Assembly: GCA_023250795.1 (NCBI GenBank)
Contig: JAHFAB010000021.1
Location: 6,861-12,070, forward strand
DNA from: Bacteriovoracaceae bacterium
GTDB lineage: Bacteria > Bdellovibrionota > UBA1018
Reading direction: 5' to 3'
Length of the DNA: 5,210 nt
Shown here: positions 1 to 5,210 of the stretch, piece by piece
Layout of the letters: every line of letters begins with the position of its first letter
How positions within the stretch are numbered: the first letter of the stretch is position 1
Position numbers and translations under genes: made by a program
The notes under the pieces: model-generated
What the model saw: the letters and a program-made list of their open reading frames with translations, nothing else
Database searches by the model: none
Told to the model about the DNA's origin: nothing

Positions 1-287
1 ATGTTTTCTTGGGTAATGACTCTGGCCCCAAGCACCTCGCAGCCGCAGTCCATTGCCCTACCGTGACCTTATTTGGACCAGAAGACCCGTTCGAATGGCA
101 CCCCTACCCAAGAGAGCAACACCCCTATTTCTTTATTGAGGGTCTTTCTTGTAGAAAAGATGCAATGCCAGGGTTGCCACCCTGGTGTGGTTTATATGAT
201 TGCACAAAAGAGGCCCATAAATGTATGAAGCAGATCAGTGTAGAAGAAGTAATGAAAGCATGTTTAAAGGTAGCTAGGTCAACATGA
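1..287 (+). CDS. Glycosyltransferase family 9 (heptosyltransferase-like), C-terminal fragment
   Basis: This is the C-terminal part of a GT9 enzyme; the gene begins before the window, and the frame is open from base 3 to the TGA at 285-287 (94 codons seen). The first residues read VFLGNDSGPKHLAAA, the GT9 signature (GNDSGPxHLAAA) that lies in the nucleotide-sugar-binding C-terminal Rossmann domain of WaaC/WaaF-type heptosyltransferases. It is followed by PTVTLFGPEDPFEWHP, matching the usual P-T-V-x-L-F-G-x-x-D-P...W-x-P block. A cysteine-rich tail (LSC, PWCGLYDC, HKCMKQI) then leads into a final helix with VEEVMKA, as in many GT9 proteins. The family transfers heptose or another sugar from an ADP- or other NDP-activated donor to the growing LPS core at the inner-membrane cytoplasmic face. 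Full members are about 330-360 residues, so about three quarters is missing. The TTG at 9 is an internal leucine codon, not the start. Its stop overlaps the next start as ATGA. The family call is firm; the sugar specificity is unknown. Confidence 0.9.
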   Translation, partial: VFLGNDSGPKHLAAAVHCPTVTLFGPEDPFEWHPYPREQHPYFFIEGLSCRKDAMPGLPPWCGLYDCTKEAHKCMKQISVEEVMKACLKVARST

Positions 288-3200
288 ATAAAATACCAGT
301 ATCCGCCATAATCATCACGAAAAATGAAGAAAAAAAAGTTTCTCGCTGCTTAAACTCTCTCACTTGGGTTGACGAAATTATAGTGGTGGACGCTTTCAGC
401 TCGGATGAAACAGTCAAAATTTGCGAAAACCCTGCACTTCCTTGGGCTGGAAAAACCAAAGTCCTCAAGAGACAATGGACTGGGTTTCGCGACCAACGCA
501 TGTATGCTCTGAACCAGGCTAAAAATGATTGGCTTTTAGTTATGGATGCAGACGAAATGTGTTCAAATGAACTGGAAAGTAAAATTAAAAGTTTTTTTGA
601 TAATGACCAAACCCCACCTCACCGCGCCTATAAAGTTCATCGTGTGGAGTACTTTCTTGGAAAGCCTATTCGCTACGGAATTTGGAACCCCAGTTACCAG
701 GATCGTTTTTTTCATAGAGAAGGGGTCACCTATAAAAACGATATCCACGAATATCCGTTGTTTCAATCCAATCCAGATAAAATTCATGAACCGATACTGC
801 ACTCTCCAGACTTCAATCCAGAACATTTTTTAGAAAAAATGAACCGCTATACAACGATTGAAGCAAGAGATAGAGTTGCTCAGGGGCAAAGAACAAATGC
901 CTTTAGGTTAATCACTGCCTTTCCAGCCATGTTTTTGAAAAATTATTTTTACTACGGTGCTTACAAAGATGGGGTGCATGGTTTTATCATTTCACTTTTG
1001 GAAGGGATCTCGCGTGTAGTTCGGCACATTAAGATTTGGAGATTTTCTCAGGAACTGAAAACAGAGGAACGGAAACGGGATAGAAAATGAAAATTTCTGG
1101 ATTCACTTTGATTAGAAATGGTACAAAATTCGATTACCCATTTATAGAATCACTTCGATCACTTTTGCCCCTGGTAGACGAACTCGTGATTAATGTTGGG
1201 GAGAGCTCTCCAAATGACTATCCAAATAGTTATGATAACACTTTAGAAAAAATTGAAACCTTTGCACAAACAGAAGGCAAAGGGAAAACCCATTGGTTTA
1301 AAAACAAATGGCCGCTAGACAACCCAGAGAAAAAAAAAGGTGGCTGTATTTTATCAGAACAAACAAACCTAGCTCTTGACCGATGTACTGGAGATTGGTG
1401 TTTCTATTTGCAAGCAGATGAGGTCTTGCACGAAGAAGATTACGGCCTCATTAGAGAGGCCTTAAAAACCGCCCATTTTCGCCCTGAAATCGAGGGCCTG
1501 CTTTTTGACTATACTCATTTTTATGGCTCATTTGATGTTGTGCAATATTCAAGAAGTTCATATCGGAGAGAAGTCCGTGTTGTGAGAAGATCTTCTGAAA
1601 TCAGAAGCATAGGAGATGCGCAGAGCTTTCGAAAAAGAAACGGGAACAAACTCAAAGTCACTCACACAAAGGCTAGAGTTTTCCATTACGGTTGGGTCCG
1701 CCCACCCGAAGTCATGAAAGAAAAGACTTTATTCTTTGATCAGCTTTATCATGGGAATGGTCCAGGAACAGGTGATAATTACAAATACAAAAGAATCCTA
1801 GGCTTAAAACCCTTTAACGGTACACATCCAAAAGTGATGTATAACAGAGTCAAAAATGGAAATAGAACTTGGGATTATAAAAAAGAACGCTTGGCTTGGA
1901 AGCCTAGAGACCTGAAAAAACTTTTTTTAAACGCTATAGAAAGTTTTACTGGGCATCGCTTTTTTGAATATAAAAGTTATCGATTATTAAAAAATAAAAC
2001 GTTGAAACAAAATTAATCATATGGCTTATTATAATCAAAAACATTCTATCTCTCCTCCCAAAGCCAGCCTCCTATTGACTACCTTTGAACTTCCCCATCA
2101 CCTTTCGCTCGTCTTGGCTGGTTTAAAAAGACAAACCGCAAGAGATTTTGAAATTATTATTTGTGATGATGGGTCGGGATTAGAAACCCGTCGTCTGATC
2201 GAAAATTTCATCAGTACTTCACAAATCCCCGCAAAACACCTTTGGCAAGAACACCGTGGGTTTCGAAAATGTAAAATTTTAAACGAAGCGATTCGCCAAG
2301 CGCGTGGGGAAATTCTCGTCTTTTTAGATGGAGACTGCATCCCACATAAAAAGTTCATTTTAGACCACATCAGATCTCAAGAAACTGGGCGCTACCTTGC
2401 AGGCAGAAGAGTGGATCTGAGTAAAACCATAAGCGGGAAACTAACCCCAGAACAAATCAGTGCAGGATATTTTGATTTTCCAAAGCACGAACTGATCTTA
2501 AGTGGATTGCGAGGAGAAACAAAAAATCTGCAGAGGTCTGTGCGTATTTCTTGGAACTGGGTAAGGTGTTTATTAAAAATGGATCGAGTACCCGATCTAC
2601 TTGGATCTAATTTTTCAATCTCTAAAGAAGCCATGCAAGAAATTAATGGATTTGACGAATCTTATGAGGGTTATGGCCGCGAAGACACTGATGTAGAACT
2701 TCGTCTCCAAAACCTAGGCTACCGGATCAAATCAATGAAAGGTCTTGCGTTGCAATTTCATGTTTGGCACCCCAGGCGGATTTTCACACCTGCAAACGAC
2801 GAAAAACTCACAATACTTAAACAAGAAAAAAGAGTGACTTGTGAACGGGGATTGATCATATTATAATCACCCTGGGGGCTTCTCTTGAGTGATTTTTCAA
2901 AATGGGCTGATTTGGGTGAAATTCGCGACTTGATTAATCGGCACACCTACGCTTCGACTTCGAAAACACCCTATATCTCAAACATAATGTCAAGCTTGTT
3001 AGGCGGCTTAGGATTTGTTAGCGTATTGATCATAGTTCATTATTGGATGTACGAGCTCGTTTTCCAGTTTATAGTGGGTGCGATTTTACTCTTTGCGATT
3101 GAATCATTGGTCAAAAGATATTTTCATCAGCGAGAGCCAGGGTTTGTTGAAAATATAAAAATCCCAGTTCTTGAGGAACTTACACCCCCGGTTTTAGGTC

Positions 3201-5210
3201 TATTACGCTCTTTGATGCAGCTTCATGCCGAAAGAAACCGCTACTTTCCAATTCAGCAAAACATGCTTCTGGTCATCTCACTGATTCTCCTTCCAGGTGT
3301 TGATCCAGGTAAAGATGGCCCGCTTATTATACGAATTCTTATTTATGCCGTGTTTGGCAGCTTTTACATCTTCCTAAAAACCTGGGAGAGCTTTCACAAC
3401 CAGAACCAACGTTGGTCTCTTGCTGCAAGAGCAGTTCAGAAATTTTTACAAGAAAAAGCATTATGAAAACCCAACTCATGATCATATGTGCACTAAATGT
3501 TCCGCAATTTGCTCTTCCTGTGCAAACAAAATTCGGGTCAAATCTATGATAAAAAAAAGAGTTCTTTTATTTGTTATTTTTATATACATCCAAACAACCA
3601 TAAAATACTCCAACTCTGATGATGTCATTGAATTTACGAGTGCAGAGAGTCGTACTCACCTTATTGAACTTTTTAGCTCTGAGGGATGTAGTAGCTGCCC
3701 CAAAGCTGATGCCTGGTTGTCAGCATTAAGAGAAAATCCAAATCTGTGGAAACAGTTTGTTCCCATCGAGTTTCATGTGGATTATTGGAACCGTTTAGGA
3801 TGGATCGACCGTCTCTCTAAGTCTATTTTTACCGACCGTCAAAATGCTTATGCAAATGAGTGGCTCAAGTCGAGCGTTTACACTCCAGGATTTGTTTTGG
3901 ATGGCTTAGAATGGCGTCCTTTTGGTAATTCTATACCATCGAACGGACAAGAAACCGATAAAGTGGGGATTCTCTCGGCACGAGAAACGGGCAAATATAC
4001 ATTTTATGCTAAGTTTAAACCAGTCAAGGCCTTAGCAACAGTACGCATCTACGGAGCTCTCTTGGGCAATGGATTAGAAAGTAAAGTAAACGCAGGAGAA
4101 AACTCTGGGAAATTACTACGACATGAATTCGTGGTACTCTCTCTTGTTCAACAGAAAATGAAATTCGAGAAAGCTGAATACACAGCAGTCATCGAATTAA
4201 TCCCGCCTCTAAGAGAACTTGCAAAGTCCTTCAGTGCAGCGTTGTGGGTGACGGATGGACAGAGTCAAAAACCACTTCAAGCTGTCGGGGGTGACCTAAA
4301 GAAGTAAAGCCGATCTACTAACTCCTCCTCCCAATGCCATAATAGGCAAACCCCTTTTCTTTCAGTTCTTTTGGATGATAGAGATTTCTTCCATCAAAAA
4401 TCACGGGATTTTTTAGAGTTGATTTGATTTTAGAAAAATCGGGGTTTCTAAACTCATTCCACTCAGTGACGACAATAAGTGCATCCGCGCCCTCTAAAGT
4501 TTGATAGGGATTAGAACAGTATTGAATTTTATCCCCCAAGATTTTCTTCGTATTTTCAACCGCCACTGGATCGAACGCTTTGATTTTCGCTTTTTCTTTT
4601 AAAAGTAAATCAATAATACTGAGGGACGGCGCTTCACGCATATCATCTGTATTAGGTTTGAAAGCAAGGCCCCAAAGGGCAAATGTTTTTCCCTCTAATC
4701 GTGAAGAAAAATGCCTTTTTACAAGCGTGACCATATGCTTTTTTTGCTTTTCATTGACCGATTCTGTCGCAGAAACAATTTCCATTGGAATATCGTTTTG
4801 CTTCGCAGTTGAAATCATAGCTTGGATATCTTTTGGAAAACATGAACCCCCATAACCCGCTCCGGCATAGAGGAAATGCTTACCAATTCTCACATCAGTA
4901 CTCATCCCTCTCCGAATTTCTTCGATATCACCTCCCACTTTGTCGCACAAAAGCGCAAGCTCATTCATAAAACTAATGCGAGTTGCCAAAAAAGAATTAC
5001 AAGCATATTTTGTCATCTCTGCTGAAATCGGATCCATCCACAAGATCGGATTGCCCTGTCTCAGGAATGGGGCATAGAGCTCAGACATTTTTTCAAAAAC
5101 TTCTTTTTTAGCAGTCCCAATTACCACTCGATCAGGCTTTAGAAAATCATCAATTGCAGATCCTTCCTTGAGAAACTCAGGGTTACTCACCACGTCAAAG
5201 GGATGCTTTG

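Overview
The window looks like part of a cell-envelope polysaccharide locus, most likely lipopolysaccharide (LPS) core or another surface glycan, from an AT-leaning Gram-negative (diderm) bacterium. The envelope inference rests on a heptosyltransferase-type GT9 fragment, a WaaE/KdtX-like GT2, two further GT2-type enzymes and a UDP-glucose 6-dehydrogenase. The taxon cannot be fixed from sequence alone. A Bdellovibrio-like or other deltaproteobacterial-grade lineage is a guess from the style of the proteins, not a demonstrated assignment.

Layout. Positions 1-4307 hold a tightly packed plus-strand run: the 3' end of a GT9 glycosyltransferase (to 287), a WaaE-like GT2 (284-1090), a divergent GT2-like enzyme (1087-2016), a GT2 of the chondroitin-polymerase-N-terminal-like type (2021-2866), a four-helix membrane protein of unknown function with a TTG start (2885-3466), a possible 28-codon ORF (3463-3549) and a secreted DUF1223 protein with a CSSC motif (3546-4307). 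Four junctions are 4-base ATGA stop/start overlaps (284, 1087, 3463, 3546). The other gaps are 4 and 18 bases, so there is no obvious room for an internal promoter and the run is probably one translationally coupled transcript. On the minus strand, converging with only 10 bases between stop codons, is the C-terminal two thirds of UDP-glucose 6-dehydrogenase (4318-5210, 5' end outside the window).

How the genes fit together. The GT9 and GT2 enzymes would add sugars one after another to a lipid-linked acceptor at the cytoplasmic face of the inner membrane. Ugd makes UDP-glucuronate, a possible donor or precursor for such a glycan. The membrane protein and the DUF1223 protein have no established role in this pathway; their position at the end of the operon is the only link.

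No RNA genes, mobile elements, CRISPR arrays or convincing terminators were seen, and no stretch above 300 bases lacks a gene. I found no clear sign of a wholly new system. The least ordinary spot is 3463-3570, where a signal-peptide-like mini-ORF sits back to back with a second signal-peptide-like N-terminus in another frame.
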